Source: Streptomyces liliiviolaceus
GTDB taxonomy: Bacteria; Actinomycetota; Actinomycetes; Streptomycetales; Streptomycetaceae
Assembly (NCBI RefSeq): GCF_018070025.1
Contig: NZ_JAGPYQ010000001.1
Location: forward strand, 6,386,001 to 6,450,000
Length of the DNA stretch: 64,000 bases
Direction: 5' to 3'
The notes beneath the pieces were generated by a model, which did no database searches, was not told the DNA's origin, and was given only the letters and a program-made list of their open reading frames with translations. The position numbers and the translations under genes are program-made. The first letter of the stretch is position 1; the number at the start of each line of letters is the position of its first letter. This document shows positions 24,095 through 46,103 of the stretch, piece by piece.

Positions 24095-27000
24095 CCGCCG
24101 AGGAGGGCGGGCCGATCGCGATCGTCGGCCTGGCGTGCAGGCTCCCCGGGGCGCCTTCACCGGCCGCGTTCTGGACGCTGTTGCGGGACGGCGCGAGCGC
24201 GATCACCGAGGTCCCGGACGGCCGCTGGGACCCCGCCGCCCCGGGGCTGGACCGGCCCGGCCTGCGTCACGGCGGTTTCCTCGACGACATCGACGGGTTC
24301 GACGCCGGCTTCTTCGGGATCTCGCCGCGCGAGGCCACGACGACCGACCCCCAGCAGCGGCTCATGCTGGAGCTGGCCTGGGAGGCGCTGGAGGACGCCG
24401 GGATCGTACCGGCGGAGTTGCGGGAGAGCCGTACGGCGGTGTTCGTCGGTGCGATGGCGGGCGACTTCGCCGGCCTCGTCCAGGATCCCCTCGACGTCAC
24501 CCGGCACACCCTCACCGGTGTCCAGCGCGGCATCATCGCCAACCGCGTGTCCTACACGCTGGGGCTGCGCGGTCCGAGCATGACGGTGGACGCCGCGCAG
24601 GCGTCCGCGCTGGTCGCAGTGCATCTGGCGGCCGAGGCTCTGCGCAGCGGCCAGGCGGAGTGCGCGCTCGCCGGCGGGGTGAACCTCAACCTCGTCCCCG
24701 GGAGCGCCGCCGCGGTCGCCGGGTTCGGCGGGCTGTCCCCCGACGGCCGCTGCTTCACCTTCGACGCGCGGGCCAACGGCTATGTGCGGGGCGAGGGGGG
24801 CGGAGCTGTCCTGCTCAAGCCGCTGGCGCGGGCGCTGGCCGACGGCGACCGTGTGTACGCGGTGATCCGGGGCAGCGCCGTCAACAACGACGGCGCCACC
24901 GACGGGCTGACCGTGCCGAGTCCCGCCGCCCAGTCCGAGGTGATCCGGCTGGCCTGCCGTCGGGCGGGCGTGGCCCCCGAGGCGCTCCAGTACGTCGAAC
25001 TGCACGGCACCGGCACCCGGGTGGGTGATCCGCTGGAAGCGGCGGGCATCGCGGGCGCGCTCGGCGACGCCGCGTCCCGGGCGCCGGTGCACGTCGGGTC
25101 GGCCAAGACGAACGTGGGCCACCTGGAGGGGGCGGCGGGCATCGTCGGCCTGCTCAAGGCGGTGCTGAGTGTGGCGCACGAGGAGATCCCCGCCAGCCTC
25201 AACTTCGAGACGCCCTCTCCCGGGATCGATCTGGACCGGCTGGGGCTGCGCGTGCGGCGCGAGCGCGGTCCGTGGCCGCGGCCCGGCGAGCCGCTGCTGG
25301 CCGGGGTGAGTTCGTTCGGGATAGGCGGGACGAACTGTCATGTCGTGCTGGGTGCCGCCCCGCACGCGCCGGCGGACGCCGTGCGGGCCGAGCCCGACAC
25401 CCGTCCCGTCCTGTGGCCCCTGTCCGGCCGGACGGCCGGTGCCCTGCGCGCGCAGGCCGCGCGGCTCAGGGAGCAGTTGGCGGGCGGGTCGTGGTCCCCC
25501 GGCGATGTCGGCTGGTCGCTGGCCACCGGCCGCACGCACTTCGAGCACCGCGCGGCCGTCCTCGGCACCGGCACGGAAGCACTCCTGGACGGTCTGGACG
25601 CCGTCGCCACCGGCCGTGACGCGCCTGGTGTGTTCAGGGCGACGGCCGGTGGTCCCGGCGATGTCGTGCTGGTCTTCCCGGGCGGCAGTCCGGTGGAGAC
25701 CGGAACCGTGCGCGAACTCATGTCCCTGTCAGCGGCGTTCCGCTCGGCGGTCGACGTCTGTGCCACCGCGCTCGACACCCGCACCGGCTGGTCCCTGACG
25801 GACGTCCTGGACGGGGCCCGGGGGGCGCCGCGGCCGGACCGCGACGATGTCGCCGGGCCGGTCCGGTTCGCGGTCGCCGTCGCGCTCGCCCGGCTGTGGG
25901 AGTCCCTGGGGATTCGCCCTCGGGCCGTCGTGGGCGACGCCGAGGGGGAGGTCGCCGCCGCGTATGTCGCCGGGGTGCTGACCGTCGAGGACGCCGCCCG
26001 GATCGTCACGGCCCACGCGCACGGCACGGCTCCCGGCCCGGTCACGCCCCGGCCGTCCACGATCGCGTTCCACTCGTCCGTCACCGGCGGCGTCCTGGAC
26101 ACGGCCGCTCTCGGCACCGCCCACTGGTCGTGCGGCCCCGGATCGTCCTCGCGGACCGACGACGCGCTCCGTGCGCTGGCCAGGACCGGGTACCGCACGT
26201 TCCTTGAGGTGAGCCCGCGGCCCGGGTGCGGCGCGGACGACCGGCGGACACTGCTGGACGGTGACGCCCCCGCGACCGTCGTCCCTGCGCCGCGGCCCGG
26301 CGAGTCGATGCGGGCCTCGCTCCTCGAAGCTGTCGCCGCACTGCATGTGCGCGGCCAAACGGTGTCCTGGCCAGAGGTGTTCGCCGCGCACAGCCCCCGG
26401 CGGGTGCCCCTTCCCACCTACGCCTTCCAACGGGAACGGCACTGGCCGTCGCGGGAGCGGCCCGCGCCCGCCGAGCCGCCGGCCGAGGAACGGCGGGGGG
26501 ATCTGCTGGACCTGGTCCGGGCCCACGCGGCCGCCGTCCTCGGGCACGCCGACGCGGAGGCGGTCGACGCCGGGAAGACGTTCAAGGACCTCGGCGTCGA
26601 CTCGATGCTGGCGGTCGAGCTGAGCGAACGGCTCGCCGCCGCGACCGGTCTCCCGGTCCCCGCCACCATCGTCTACGACCACCCCACACCCGCCGGGCTC
26701 GCCGTCCACCTCACGGAGCAGCGGGGAACGGGCGAGAGCTCCGGCAGCCTGCCCTTGGCGGCGACGGCGGACGGCGACCCGATCGCGATCGTGGCGATGG
26801 GCTGCCGCTACCCCGGCGGCGTCGGCTCCCCGGGCGAGCTGTGGGACCTGGTGGCCGCGGGGACCGACGCCAGCTCCGACTTCCCCGCCGACCGCGACTG
26901 GGACCTCGACGCCCTGTACGACCCCGAACCCGGCACCCCCGGCCGGACCTATGTGCGGCGCGGCGGCTTCCTCGACGGGGCCGACGGGTTCGACGCGGCG

Positions 27001-29841
27001 TTCTTCGGGATCAGTCCCCGGGAGGCGACCTCGATGGACCCGCAGCAGCGGGTGCTGCTGGAGGTCGCCTGGGAGACGCTGGAACGGGCCGGGATCGACC
27101 CGGGCACCCTGCGCGGCAGCGGCACCGGCGTGTTCGTGGGCGCCACGGCGCAGGAGTACGGGCCCCGGCTCCAGGACTCCTCCGAGGGCCTCGGCGGTTA
27201 TCTGCTCACCGGCGGCTCACCGAGCCTGACCTCCGGGCGCATCGCCTTCACCCTGGGCCTTGAGGGGCCGGCGGTGACGATCGACACGGCCTGCTCGTCC
27301 TCGCTCGTCGCACTGCACCAGGCGGCGCAGTCGCTGCGGCAGGGCGAGTGCTCGCTGGCCCTCGCGGGCGGCGTCGCCGTGATGGCCTCCCCCGGTATGT
27401 TCGTGGAGTTCAGCCAGCAGCGCGGGCTGGCTCCCGACGGCCGGTGCAAGCCCTTCTCGGCCGCCGCGGACGGCACCGCCTGGAGCGAGGGCGCGGGACT
27501 GCTGCTGCTGGAACGGCTGTCGGACGCCGAACGAAACGGCCGTCCGGTGCTCGCGGTGCTGCGCGGCAGCGCGGTCAACCAGGACGGCGCGAGCAACGGG
27601 CTGACCGCGCCCAGCGGTCCGGCCCAGCAGCGGGTGATCCGGCAGGCGCTCGCCGCCGCCCGGCTGGACGCCGCCGACGTGGACGCGGTCGAGGCGCACG
27701 GCACCGGCACCGCGCTCGGCGACCCGATCGAGGCGCAGGCCCTCATCGCGACGTACGGGCAGGACCGGGAACGGCCGCTGTGGCTGGGGTCGCTGAAGTC
27801 CAACATCGGGCACGCGCAGGCCGCCGCCGGGGTGGGCGGCGTCATCAAGATGGTGCTGGCGATGCGGCACGGCCTGCTCCCCCGCACCCTGCACGCCGGC
27901 ACGCCGTCCCCGCACGTCGACTGGTCGCGGGGGAAGGTCGCCCTGCTCGACCGGGCGACGCCGTGGCCGGAGACCGGGCGGGCGCGCAGGACGGCGGTCT
28001 CCTCGTTCGGCATCTCGGGCACCAACGCGCACGTGGTCCTCGAACAGGCTCCGGTACGCCCGCAGACATCTCGAACGGGCACGGCGCCGCTGCCGTGGCC
28101 GCTGTCGGCCAGGTCCGAGGAGGCGCTGCGCGCCCATGCGGCACGGCTCCATCGCTTCATCGGCGCGCGGCCCGGTCTGGACGCGGCCGACATCGGCTAC
28201 ACGCTCGCCGCGGGCCGCGCCGCGTTCGACCACCGGGCGACGGTGTTCGGCGAGAGCCGCGACGAACTGCTCGCCGGGCTGCGGGCCCTGGCCGACGGCC
28301 GCCCGTCCGAGCCGGCCGACGAGTCCGTGGGCGAGGCGGCGGGCGGCGGGACACCCGCCTTCCTGCTCACCGGCCAGGGCTCCCAGCGTCCGGGCATGGG
28401 CCGTGAACTGTACGAGACGTACCCGGCGTTCGCGGAGGCGTTCGACCAGGTCTGCGCACACATCGACCCCCATCTGGAACGTCCTCTCAGGAACGTGGTG
28501 TTCGCCGCGCCCGGCACACCCGAGGCGGCGGCCCTGCACCGGACGCAGTACACCCAGCCGGGACTGTTCGCGCTCCAGGTCGCCCTGTTCCGACTGCTGG
28601 AATCACTGGACGTCACACCCAGCCGGCTGCTCGGCCACTCGCTCGGCGAGGTGAGCGCGGCCCATCTCGCCGGGGTGTTCACGCTGTCCGACGCCTGCGT
28701 CCTCGTCGCGGCGCGGGCCCGCCTCATGCAGGAGGCACCAGCGGGCGGCGCGATGGTCTCGGTCCAGGCCGGTGAGGACGAGGTGGCCGCCTCGCTGCCG
28801 GACGGCGTATCGGTAGCGGCGGTGAACGGGCCGACGGCCACCGTCGTCTCAGGCGACGAGGACGCGGTCCTCGCCGTCGCCGCCCACTGGGAGGAACACG
28901 GCGTCAGGACGAAGCGGCTGACGGTCAGTCATGCCTTCCACTCCGCCCACATGGACGGGATGCTGGAGGAGTTCCGGCGCATCGCCGAGACGCTCACGTT
29001 CCGGCCGCCGGCGATCCCGGTCGTGTCCAACCTCACCGGCGCGGTCGCCGGACCCGAGATCGCGACAGCCGACTACTGGGTCCGGCACGTCCGCGGGGCC
29101 GTCCGGTTCGGACAGGGCGTGCAGACCCTGCGGGCCGAGGGCGTACGCACCTGTCTGGAGCTCGGGCCCAGCGGGGTGCTCTCCGCCCTGGCGCGGACCG
29201 TGCCGGCCGGGCCCGGGTCGGCCGACGCTGCCGTTCCGGTCCTGCTCCCGCTGCTGCGCCCGGGCCGCTCCGAGGCCCATACGCTCACCGCCGCCCTCGC
29301 CCGGGCCCGCGCGAGCGGGGTCAACTGGGGCGCCGCCGGGGACGTACGGATGGTGGAGCTGCCGACCTATCCGTTCGAGCGGCAGCGGTACTGGCTGCGG
29401 GCCCCTGCCCCGGCGGGCAGCGCGGCCGGACTCGGGCTCGACGACGCGGGGCACACACTGCTGTCGACCGCGACCGAACTGCCCGACGGCGGGCACCTGT
29501 TCACCGGCCGGATCTCGCTCGCGGCCCAGCCGTGGCTGGCCGACCACACGATCCTCGGCACGGTGCTGCTGCCCGGTACGGCTCTGGTGGAACTGGCGAT
29601 GCACGCGGCGGGCGCGACCGGCTGCGACGAGATCGAGGAGCTGGTGCTGCACACCCCGGTCACGTTCGCCCAGGACGGCGCGGTCCTGCTGCAGCTGCTG
29701 GTCGGCGCGGCGGACGGGACGGGCCGGCGAACCGTCGTCGTCCGCTCACGCGGCCAGGACGAACCCGCGTGGACGCGCAACGCGGAGGGGACGCTCGCGG
29801 GCGCCCTAGCCGGCGCCGCCGCCGTCCCCGCGTACGGGTGA
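24091..29841 (+). CDS. Starter-unit type I PKS: KSQ-AT(relic)-ACP, KS-AT-DH(N-terminal half); broken inside DH
   Basis: 1916 residues. Loading module: ketosynthase about 8-430 with Gln170 replacing the active-site Cys (VDAAQAS), a KSQ decarboxylase; AT about 530-760 lacking the catalytic Ser (GDAEGE, Ala617, instead of GHSxGE) and roughly 100 residues of the small subdomain; ACP with Ser838 (GVDSM). Module 1: KS with Cys1068 (DTACSSS), AT with Ser1517 (GHSLGE) and HAFH, so malonyl-specific, then the first half of DH with His1819 (ADHTILG). After EGTLAG the frame runs into antisense of the neighbouring oxidase, using a rare CTA Leu codon, and stops. The missing DH C-half, KR and ACP are on the other strand at 30961-33090. 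Together they would make a 2-butenoyl-ACP if malonate is the starter. Confidence 0.9.
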   Translation: MTAEEGGPIAIVGLACRLPGAPSPAAFWTLLRDGASAITEVPDGRWDPAAPGLDRPGLRHGGFLDDIDGFDAGFFGISPREATTTDPQQRLMLELAWEALEDAGIVPAELRESRTAVFVGAMAGDFAGLVQDPLDVTRHTLTGVQRGIIANRVSYTLGLRGPSMTVDAAQASALVAVHLAAEALRSGQAECALAGGVNLNLVPGSAAAVAGFGGLSPDGRCFTFDARANGYVRGEGGGAVLLKPLARALADGDRVYAVIRGSAVNNDGATDGLTVPSPAAQSEVIRLACRRAGVAPEALQYVELHGTGTRVGDPLEAAGIAGALGDAASRAPVHVGSAKTNVGHLEGAAGIVGLLKAVLSVAHEEIPASLNFETPSPGIDLDRLGLRVRRERGPWPRPGEPLLAGVSSFGIGGTNCHVVLGAAPHAPADAVRAEPDTRPVLWPLSGRTAGALRAQAARLREQLAGGSWSPGDVGWSLATGRTHFEHRAAVLGTGTEALLDGLDAVATGRDAPGVFRATAGGPGDVVLVFPGGSPVETGTVRELMSLSAAFRSAVDVCATALDTRTGWSLTDVLDGARGAPRPDRDDVAGPVRFAVAVALARLWESLGIRPRAVVGDAEGEVAAAYVAGVLTVEDAARIVTAHAHGTAPGPVTPRPSTIAFHSSVTGGVLDTAALGTAHWSCGPGSSSRTDDALRALARTGYRTFLEVSPRPGCGADDRRTLLDGDAPATVVPAPRPGESMRASLLEAVAALHVRGQTVSWPEVFAAHSPRRVPLPTYAFQRERHWPSRERPAPAEPPAEERRGDLLDLVRAHAAAVLGHADAEAVDAGKTFKDLGVDSMLAVELSERLAAATGLPVPATIVYDHPTPAGLAVHLTEQRGTGESSGSLPLAATADGDPIAIVAMGCRYPGGVGSPGELWDLVAAGTDASSDFPADRDWDLDALYDPEPGTPGRTYVRRGGFLDGADGFDAAFFGISPREATSMDPQQRVLLEVAWETLERAGIDPGTLRGSGTGVFVGATAQEYGPRLQDSSEGLGGYLLTGGSPSLTSGRIAFTLGLEGPAVTIDTACSSSLVALHQAAQSLRQGECSLALAGGVAVMASPGMFVEFSQQRGLAPDGRCKPFSAAADGTAWSEGAGLLLLERLSDAERNGRPVLAVLRGSAVNQDGASNGLTAPSGPAQQRVIRQALAAARLDAADVDAVEAHGTGTALGDPIEAQALIATYGQDRERPLWLGSLKSNIGHAQAAAGVGGVIKMVLAMRHGLLPRTLHAGTPSPHVDWSRGKVALLDRATPWPETGRARRTAVSSFGISGTNAHVVLEQAPVRPQTSRTGTAPLPWPLSARSEEALRAHAARLHRFIGARPGLDAADIGYTLAAGRAAFDHRATVFGESRDELLAGLRALADGRPSEPADESVGEAAGGGTPAFLLTGQGSQRPGMGRELYETYPAFAEAFDQVCAHIDPHLERPLRNVVFAAPGTPEAAALHRTQYTQPGLFALQVALFRLLESLDVTPSRLLGHSLGEVSAAHLAGVFTLSDACVLVAARARLMQEAPAGGAMVSVQAGEDEVAASLPDGVSVAAVNGPTATVVSGDEDAVLAVAAHWEEHGVRTKRLTVSHAFHSAHMDGMLEEFRRIAETLTFRPPAIPVVSNLTGAVAGPEIATADYWVRHVRGAVRFGQGVQTLRAEGVRTCLELGPSGVLSALARTVPAGPGSADAAVPVLLPLLRPGRSEAHTLTAALARARASGVNWGAAGDVRMVELPTYPFERQRYWLRAPAPAGSAAGLGLDDAGHTLLSTATELPDGGHLFTGRISLAAQPWLADHTILGTVLLPGTALVELAMHAAGATGCDEIEELVLHTPVTFAQDGAVLLQLLVGAADGTGRRTVVVRSRGQDEPAWTRNAEGTLAGALAGAAAVPAYG

Positions 29842-30930
29842 GAACGGCCGGGCGGCCTCGGGGAGTTCACCGCCGGACAGCACCGCGGCGAGCGCGTCCG
29901 CGGTCACCGCGCACAGCTGCACCCCGATGCGGAAGTGCCCGGTGGCCAGCAGCAGGTCCGGGACGGACGTGGCGCCGATCAGCGGACGGTCGTCCGGCGA
30001 GCCGGGCCGCAGCGCGGCGCTCACCTCGGCGAACGCCAGACCGGTGACCTCGGGCAGGACCGCGCGGGCCTTGCCGAGCAGTTCGGCGAGGCCGCCCGCG
30101 GTGACGGTCGTGTCGTAGCCGAGCTCCTCGTAGGTCGCGCCCACGACCAGTTCGCCGTCGGCGCGCGGCACCAGGTACACCGCGGAGCCGCCGACCAGGC
30201 CCCGGGTGGTGCGGTGGAGGAACGGCCCGTCGGAGCGCAGGCGCAGGATCTGGCCCTTGACCGGCCGGATCTGCGGGACGACACCGGGCGGCAGGCCGCC
30301 GAGCAGATGGGTCCAGCAGCCGGCCGCGAGGACGGTACGGTCGCCGGTCACGGTGCCGCCGCCGGCGAGCCGTACGCCGGTGGCGCGGCCCTCGATCAGC
30401 ACATCGGTGACCCGGTCGGTGACGAGCGTGCCGCCGAGCCGCTCGATCGCGGCCAGCAGCGCCGCGGTCAGCCGCCGGGGGTCGACCGCCCCGTCGTCGG
30501 GGGCGAGGAGACCGCCGCGCACCGACGGGGCGAACCGCGGTTCGTACGCGCGGCACTCCTCGGCGGTGAGGGCCTCGGTCCTGATGCCGTGCGCCTTGTG
30601 GAAACGGTGCGCGCGGTCGAGGTCCGCGACGGCCACCGTGTCGAGGGCGACGTCCAGGACGCCGTCGCGGCGGTGTCCGGTGGACCGGCCGGACACCTCC
30701 TCCAGTTCGGCGACGAACGAGGGATAGCGGTCGCGGGAGGCCAGGTACAGACGCCGGAGGGGTTCGTCGTCGTAGAGCTGTTCGTTGGCGGGCGGGAGCA
30801 TGCCCGCCGACGCGTACGACGCCCGGCTCGCGGGCTCGGGGTCCACGACGGTGACGGCCAGTCCCTGGGCGAGCGCCCGCCACGCCGTGGCGAGGCCGAT
30901 CACTCCGCCGCCGACGATCACTATGTGCAT
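29806..30930 (-). CDS. FAD-dependent glycine-oxidase-like enzyme (CmiS2 type)
   Basis: 374 residues of the glycine oxidase/DAAO family: FAD dinucleotide motif [14 protein letters not shown] at the N-terminus, a middle substrate domain, and the late GHFRIG motif whose Arg normally binds the substrate carboxylate. Next to a CmiS1-like gene, the best functional match is CmiS2 of cremimycin biosynthesis, which oxidises the N-carboxymethyl group of an N-carboxymethyl-3-amino acid so that glyoxylate leaves and the free 3-amino acid remains. It is the last gene of the minus-strand unit. Its final codons overlap the 3' end of the starter-PKS frame on the opposite strand by 36 nt, at the apparent rearrangement junction. 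The C-terminus looks complete. Confidence 0.88.
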   Translation of the reverse strand: MHIVIVGGGVIGLATAWRALAQGLAVTVVDPEPASRASYASAGMLPPANEQLYDDEPLRRLYLASRDRYPSFVAELEEVSGRSTGHRRDGVLDVALDTVAVADLDRAHRFHKAHGIRTEALTAEECRAYEPRFAPSVRGGLLAPDDGAVDPRRLTAALLAAIERLGGTLVTDRVTDVLIEGRATGVRLAGGGTVTGDRTVLAAGCWTHLLGGLPPGVVPQIRPVKGQILRLRSDGPFLHRTTRGLVGGSAVYLVPRADGELVVGATYEELGYDTTVTAGGLAELLGKARAVLPEVTGLAFAEVSAALRPGSPDDRPLIGATSVPDLLLATGHFRIGVQLCAVTADALAAVLSGGELPEAARPFSPVRGDGGGAG

Positions 30931-30960
30931 GTCCGGTCCCTTCGTCGGGTGGACGGCCCG

Positions 30961-33090
30961 TCAGGCGAGCCGCCGCGCGAGATGCCCGGCCAGTTCGGCG
31001 GGGCTCGGGTGGTCGAAGGACAGGGTGACCGGCAGGCGCAGTCCGGTCGCGGTCGCCAGCCGACGGTTCAGTTCCAGGTTGGTGAGCGAGTCCAGGCCGA
31101 TCTCACGGAACTCCAGGCCGGGGTCCACCCCGTCGGGGGCCTGGTGGCCGAGGACGGCGGCGACCTCCGCGCGCACGAACTCCAGGACGGCGGCATCGCG
31201 TTCGGCCGCGGGCAGTCCCGCGAGCCGCTCGCGCAGCGCCTCGGCCTCGGCGGGCCGCCCGGCCGGGGTCCCGCCGGACGCGGGGGCGGCCAGGTCCCGG
31301 AGCAGTTCGGGAAGGGAGCCGGCGCCTTGGCGCAGCGCCTCGTCGTCCAGCCGCAGGGGGGCGAGCGCGGGCTCCGTCCGGGAGACCGCCGCGTCCAGCA
31401 GGGCCAGCCCCTGGGCGGCGGTGAGGGGCGCGAGGCCGTTGCGGCGCATCCGGGCGAGGTCGGCGGTGCCGAGTTCCGCGCCCATGCCGTCCGCCCACAG
31501 GCCCCAGGCGAGCGAGACACCGGGGAGACCGATGGCGCGGCGGCGGTGCGCGAGGGCGTCCAGGAAGGTGTTGGCGGCGGCGTAGGCGGCCTGTCCCGCG
31601 CTGCCGATCAGCCCGGACACCGACGAGAACAGGATCAGGTCGCAGCGGGTCAGCTCGTGCAGGTTCAGCGCCGCGTTGATCTTGGGGCGCAGTACGCGTT
31701 CGACCTTGCGCGGGGTGAGTTCGGCGACGGTGCCGTCGTCGACGGCGCCCGCGGCGTGCACGACGGTGGTGAGCGGATGCCGGTCGGGCACGCTCGCCAG
31801 GACGCGCTCCAGGGCCGCGCGGTCGGCCGCGTCGCAGGCCACGACCCGTACATCCGCTCCCAGTTCCGTCAGTTCCGCCACCAGGTCGCCGGCCCCCGGG
31901 GTGGCGGGGCCCCGGCGGCCGAGCAGCATGAGGCGGCGGACACCGTGGCGGCGTACGAGGTGACGGGCCACCAGGGCGCCCAGGGCGCCGAGCCCGCCGG
32001 TGACCAGGACGGTCCCCCCGGTGTCGGGGCGGCGACCGGGGGTCCCGGCCGGGCAGCGGGCCAGGCGCGGACGCGACAGGCCGCCGTCGCGGACGGCGAA
32101 CTGGGGCTCCCCGGCCTCCACGCCGGACACCAGGGCGGCGCCGAAGGACTCGACGTCGTCCACGTCCACCAGGTGGAATCTGCCGGGGTGTTCGGACTGG
32201 GCGGCGCGCACCAGGCCCCACACGGCGGCCCCGGCGAGATCGGGCACGTCCTCCCCGGTACGCGCCGCGACGGCACCCCGGGTGACGAGGACCAGGCGGG
32301 CGTCGCCGAGCCGTTCGTCGTCGAGCCACTCCTGCACCAGGACGAGCGCCCGCTGTGTCGCGGCACGCGCCTCGGCGCTCTCGTCGGTGCAGGAGACCAC
32401 GACGACGTGTGGAACGGTGTCGCCGTCGCGCAGACCGGCGTCCAGGTCGCGCAGCGAGGGGTAGCTGCCGGGCTGCCGGCCGGCGGCCTTCAGGGCGCCG
32501 GTCACACCGAGGTGGTCGGTGCCGAGGAAGGCCCAGTCGGCTGCCGTCGCGGTGTCGTCGGACGGCACCCGCACGGTGTTCCAGGTGACGCGCAGGAGGG
32601 TGCCGCCCTGGCCCTCGTGGTCGAGCTGCTCGGCGGTGACCGGGCGGAACGCGAGCGAGCGGACCGCGGCGACCTCCCGCCCCTCGGTGTCGGTGAGGGT
32701 CAGCGACACCGCGTCGTCCCCGTTCGGCGCCAGACGCAGCCGGACGTCGCGGGCGCCGGAGTTCCGTATCCGCACCCCGCGCCAGATGAACGGCAGCAGC
32801 AGGGCGTCCCGGCGGTCCCCGGACGGCAGCAGCGCTCCGTGCAGGGCGCCGTCGAAGAGGGCGGGGTGCAGCAGGTAGGAGGAGGCGGCGCCGGTCGCGC
32901 CGTCCAGCGTGATGTCGGCGAAGACCTCCTCGCCCCGCCGCCAGGCCGCGCGCAGCCCGCGGAACGCGGGACCGTACTGGTATCCGCGTTCGGCGAGCAG
33001 GGTGTACAGGTCGTCGGTGCGCACCGGGACGGCCCCGGCGGGCGGCCAGGGTCCGGCTGCGGAGGGGACGTGGTCGGCCGGGTCGTTCAT
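30961..33090 (-). CDS. PKS fragment: DH(C-terminal half)-KR-ACP
   Basis: 709 residues with no KS or AT. It begins in the middle of a dehydratase: WPPAGA linker, YGPAFRGL, then HPALFD with catalytic Asp80. It lacks the HxxxGxxxxP half, which sits at the end of the plus-strand starter PKS. KR: NADPH motif GGLGALG about 363, VDD in the LDD position (B-type), catalytic Tyr503 (GQAAYAAAN). ACP with Ser668 (GLDSLTN). It ends right after the ACP without a docking domain, consistent with off-loading by the CmiS1-like protein. The gene has its own ATG and GGGAG ribosome binding site, 19 nt after the CmiS1-like stop, so it may be expressed as a separate chain. Fused to EGTLAG of the other protein it would form a normal-length DH linker. 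Confidence 0.9.
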   Translation of the reverse strand: MNDPADHVPSAAGPWPPAGAVPVRTDDLYTLLAERGYQYGPAFRGLRAAWRRGEEVFADITLDGATGAASSYLLHPALFDGALHGALLPSGDRRDALLLPFIWRGVRIRNSGARDVRLRLAPNGDDAVSLTLTDTEGREVAAVRSLAFRPVTAEQLDHEGQGGTLLRVTWNTVRVPSDDTATAADWAFLGTDHLGVTGALKAAGRQPGSYPSLRDLDAGLRDGDTVPHVVVVSCTDESAEARAATQRALVLVQEWLDDERLGDARLVLVTRGAVAARTGEDVPDLAGAAVWGLVRAAQSEHPGRFHLVDVDDVESFGAALVSGVEAGEPQFAVRDGGLSRPRLARCPAGTPGRRPDTGGTVLVTGGLGALGALVARHLVRRHGVRRLMLLGRRGPATPGAGDLVAELTELGADVRVVACDAADRAALERVLASVPDRHPLTTVVHAAGAVDDGTVAELTPRKVERVLRPKINAALNLHELTRCDLILFSSVSGLIGSAGQAAYAAANTFLDALAHRRRAIGLPGVSLAWGLWADGMGAELGTADLARMRRNGLAPLTAAQGLALLDAAVSRTEPALAPLRLDDEALRQGAGSLPELLRDLAAPASGGTPAGRPAEAEALRERLAGLPAAERDAAVLEFVRAEVAAVLGHQAPDGVDPGLEFREIGLDSLTNLELNRRLATATGLRLPVTLSFDHPSPAELAGHLARRLA

Positions 33091-33109
33091 CGCATCTCCC
33101 GCGTGCTGG

Positions 33110-33685
33110 TCAGGGACCGCTCTGCGGCGGATTGAGGATCGCGACGGTGACCTCGCCGTGGCTGTCGCCGCCCAGGTCGTCCCAGTAACGGCACTTGGTG
33201 CGGATCACCACGAGGGCGTCGCGGATGTCGCTGCCGTCCCACTCGGCGACGTCGGCTATCTCGATCTCGCCGTGGAACAGCCGGGCGCCCATCTGCCGGC
33301 GGAACGTGCTGCGGAAGTCGGTGATGAGGATGTCGCCGAGCTGGCGGGCCCAGAAGTCGTCCATCGTCCAGCGCGCGAAGGGTTCCAGCACGCTCTCCCG
33401 GACGGATTTCGCGATGAGGTAATAGAACATCTGGTTGTAACAGATGTTGAACTCGACCGAGTTGAAGTGTCCGGTGTCGTCGATGTAGCACGACTCGGGG
33501 ATCTGGAAGGTGCAGGCGGCGCGGACCCTGTGCTGGCCGTCGGGGCCGCCGTCCACGCCGACCACGGCCGTCTTCAGGTATTCGCAGTTCTTCGCCCGGT
33601 AGGGGCGCAGCACCTGGGCCAGCAGATCCTCGTCGGTGGGGTGGCGCACCCCCGGGTCGGCCGTGCGGTCCATCGTTTCCGCCAT
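33110..33685 (-). CDS. CmiS1/SAV606/FcoT-type dual-function thioesterase
   Basis: 191 residues of the hot-dog-fold FcoT family, recognisable from [20 protein letters not shown]. Characterised relatives CmiS1 (cremimycin cluster) and SAV606 (Streptomyces avermitilis) add glycine to the beta-carbon of an alpha,beta-unsaturated acyl thioester and then hydrolyse it, giving an N-carboxymethyl-3-amino acid. That fits here: the flanking genes complete a KS-AT-DH-KR-ACP module that makes a 2-enoyl-ACP, and a CmiS2-like oxidase follows. Mycobacterial FcoT and ScoD of isonitrile lipopeptide pathways are alternative relatives, but no non-haem iron ScoE-like oxidase is present. It sits between the main PKS and the PKS fragment in one transcription unit. 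Confidence 0.88.
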   Translation of the reverse strand: MAETMDRTADPGVRHPTDEDLLAQVLRPYRAKNCEYLKTAVVGVDGGPDGQHRVRAACTFQIPESCYIDDTGHFNSVEFNICYNQMFYYLIAKSVRESVLEPFARWTMDDFWARQLGDILITDFRSTFRRQMGARLFHGEIEIADVAEWDGSDIRDALVVIRTKCRYWDDLGGDSHGEVTVAILNPPQSGP

Positions 33686-33709
33686 TGCCGGTCTCTCCCT
33701 CTCCAGGTC

Positions 33710-33737
33710 GTTCCGTGCGGGGTGTTCCGTGCGGGGC
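33710..33737. repeat. 14-bp tandem repeat between PKS and CmiS1-like genes
   Basis: GTTCCGTGCGGGGT followed directly by GTTCCGTGCGGGGC, 13 of 14 bases the same. It fills much of the 59-nt gap between two co-directional genes. Function unknown; it may simply reflect slippage. Confidence 0.6.
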
Positions 33738-33744
33738 GTGTTGC

Positions 33745-44988
<11,244 letters not shown>

Positions 44989-45049
44989 GCGCGCACTCCA
45001 CGATCGTGACACCGTTCGCCGACGTCTTCCACGGCCCCGTGACGCGGGG

Positions 45050-45913
45050 TCAGGCCGCCTTCCAGGCCTGTGCCGTCTCCTCGGCGAACTCGGTGAAGGA
45101 GCGCGGCGGACGACCGAGCAGCTTGGTGACGGCCTCGATGTCCTCGGCCGCGGCGACGTAGCCGTTGTGGTCGTAGTGCTCGTACATCAGCCACAGGTCG
45201 CGGGCGAGGTGCTGCGGCATCATCTGGTTGAGGATCAGCGAGCAGGACTCCAGGTCACCGCCGACATAGGCGATCTCGACGCCGAGCACGCGCTTCCAGG
45301 TGTCGGTGACGAACTGCCCGGTGACGGGCTCGGGGCCGGTGACGGTGTACGTGCGGCCCTCGTGGCCGGGCGAGGTGAGGACGACGGCGGCCACCTCGGC
45401 GACATCGCGGACGTCCACCCGGGACACGCCGATCTCGCCGAGCGGGATGCCGTACACGCCCATGAGCAGCATGTCCTTGGCCCCGATGTCGTTCTGCATC
45501 AGCTCGCTGCGGCGCAGGATCGTGTAGGGGACGCCGGACGCCTTGAGCGCCTTCTCCACGGCGACCTTCACACCGCAGTGCGGCGGGGTGAACAGGTTCT
45601 CCAGGTCCTGGATGGAGACGTACACCACGTGTCCGACGCCGCTGCGCCTGGCGGCGTCCACCGCGAGGAGCCCCTGGTAGGTCTCGGCCTCGCCGACGGG
45701 CAGGTTGAGGAACACCGCGTCGGCGGCGGCGAACTCCTCCAGCAGCAGCTTGTGGTCCAGCAGGTCGCCGACGACTCCGCGTACGCCCTCGGGGAGCGCC
45801 TCGGCGTTCTCGGCGCTGCGGGTCAGCACCGAGACCTCGACGTCACGGGACCGCAGCTCGCTCACCAGAGCCGTCCCCACGACGCCCGTTCCAGCAGTGA
45901 CGAAAACCTTCAT
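45050..45913 (-). CDS. NmrA-like NAD(P)-binding protein
   Basis: 287 residues of the atypical short-chain dehydrogenase NmrA/TMR group: the N-terminal [15 protein letters not shown] nucleotide motif is followed by [11 protein letters not shown], but the classical YxxxK catalytic pair is not evident. Members act as redox sensors or as reductases. Its role in the polyketide pathway is unknown. ATG at 45913 is chosen for its GGAG site and because the Rossmann motif begins there. It is the first gene of a minus-strand unit continuing through the two-module PKS, the CmiS1-like gene, the PKS fragment and the CmiS2-like gene, with box B upstream. Confidence 0.82.
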   Translation of the reverse strand: MKVFVTAGTGVVGTALVSELRSRDVEVSVLTRSAENAEALPEGVRGVVGDLLDHKLLLEEFAAADAVFLNLPVGEAETYQGLLAVDAARRSGVGHVVYVSIQDLENLFTPPHCGVKVAVEKALKASGVPYTILRRSELMQNDIGAKDMLLMGVYGIPLGEIGVSRVDVRDVAEVAAVVLTSPGHEGRTYTVTGPEPVTGQFVTDTWKRVLGVEIAYVGGDLESCSLILNQMMPQHLARDLWLMYEHYDHNGYVAAAEDIEAVTKLLGRPPRSFTEFAEETAQAWKAA

Positions 45914-46086
45914 CTCATTTCTCCGTGTCTTGTCCGCGTTCGGAAATGGGAAATGTGGCATCACAGTCGGCCACGGGAAAGAGCGAGGCATGCCCCGCGA
46001 AGCCAAGTGGCGGGAATACGGCGGGAATTGGTTGAGCCAATGCACCGTTCGCGCCGAACGCTACCCGGGGGCCCGACGGCCACCAA

Positions 46087-46103
46087 CCCTTATCGGCCCC
46101 TAA
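46087..46103 (-). promoter_or_regulatory. TTAGGGG direct-repeat box B
   Basis: Read on the minus strand: TTAGGGG-CCG-ATAAGGG-TTGG, the same 10-bp-spaced direct repeat as box A with a diverged second half. It is 174-190 bp upstream of the NmrA-like start and overlaps the stop codon of the VinN-like gene. It would control the NmrA-PKS-CmiS1-PKS fragment-CmiS2 unit. Confidence 0.55.

Noticed and set aside
29782..33070. 12-bp direct repeat GCGGAGGGGACG at 29782-29793 and 33059-33070, near both ends of the inverted segment
   Set aside because: It is a direct, not inverted, repeat and both copies lie inside native DH coding sequence, so it does not explain an inversion; a chance match is possible in such GC-rich DNA.
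29935..33135. Plus-strand open frame of 1066 codons opposite the oxidase and PKS fragment
   Set aside because: Low-complexity Gly/Val/Arg/Gln product typical of antisense PKS DNA; both minus-strand genes are clear.
33110..33685. Reading the FcoT-like gene as part of an isonitrile lipopeptide pathway
   Set aside because: No ScoE-like non-haem iron oxidase or matching NRPS nearby; the CmiS2-like oxidase and VinN/L/M/K set support the beta-amino-acid macrolactam reading.
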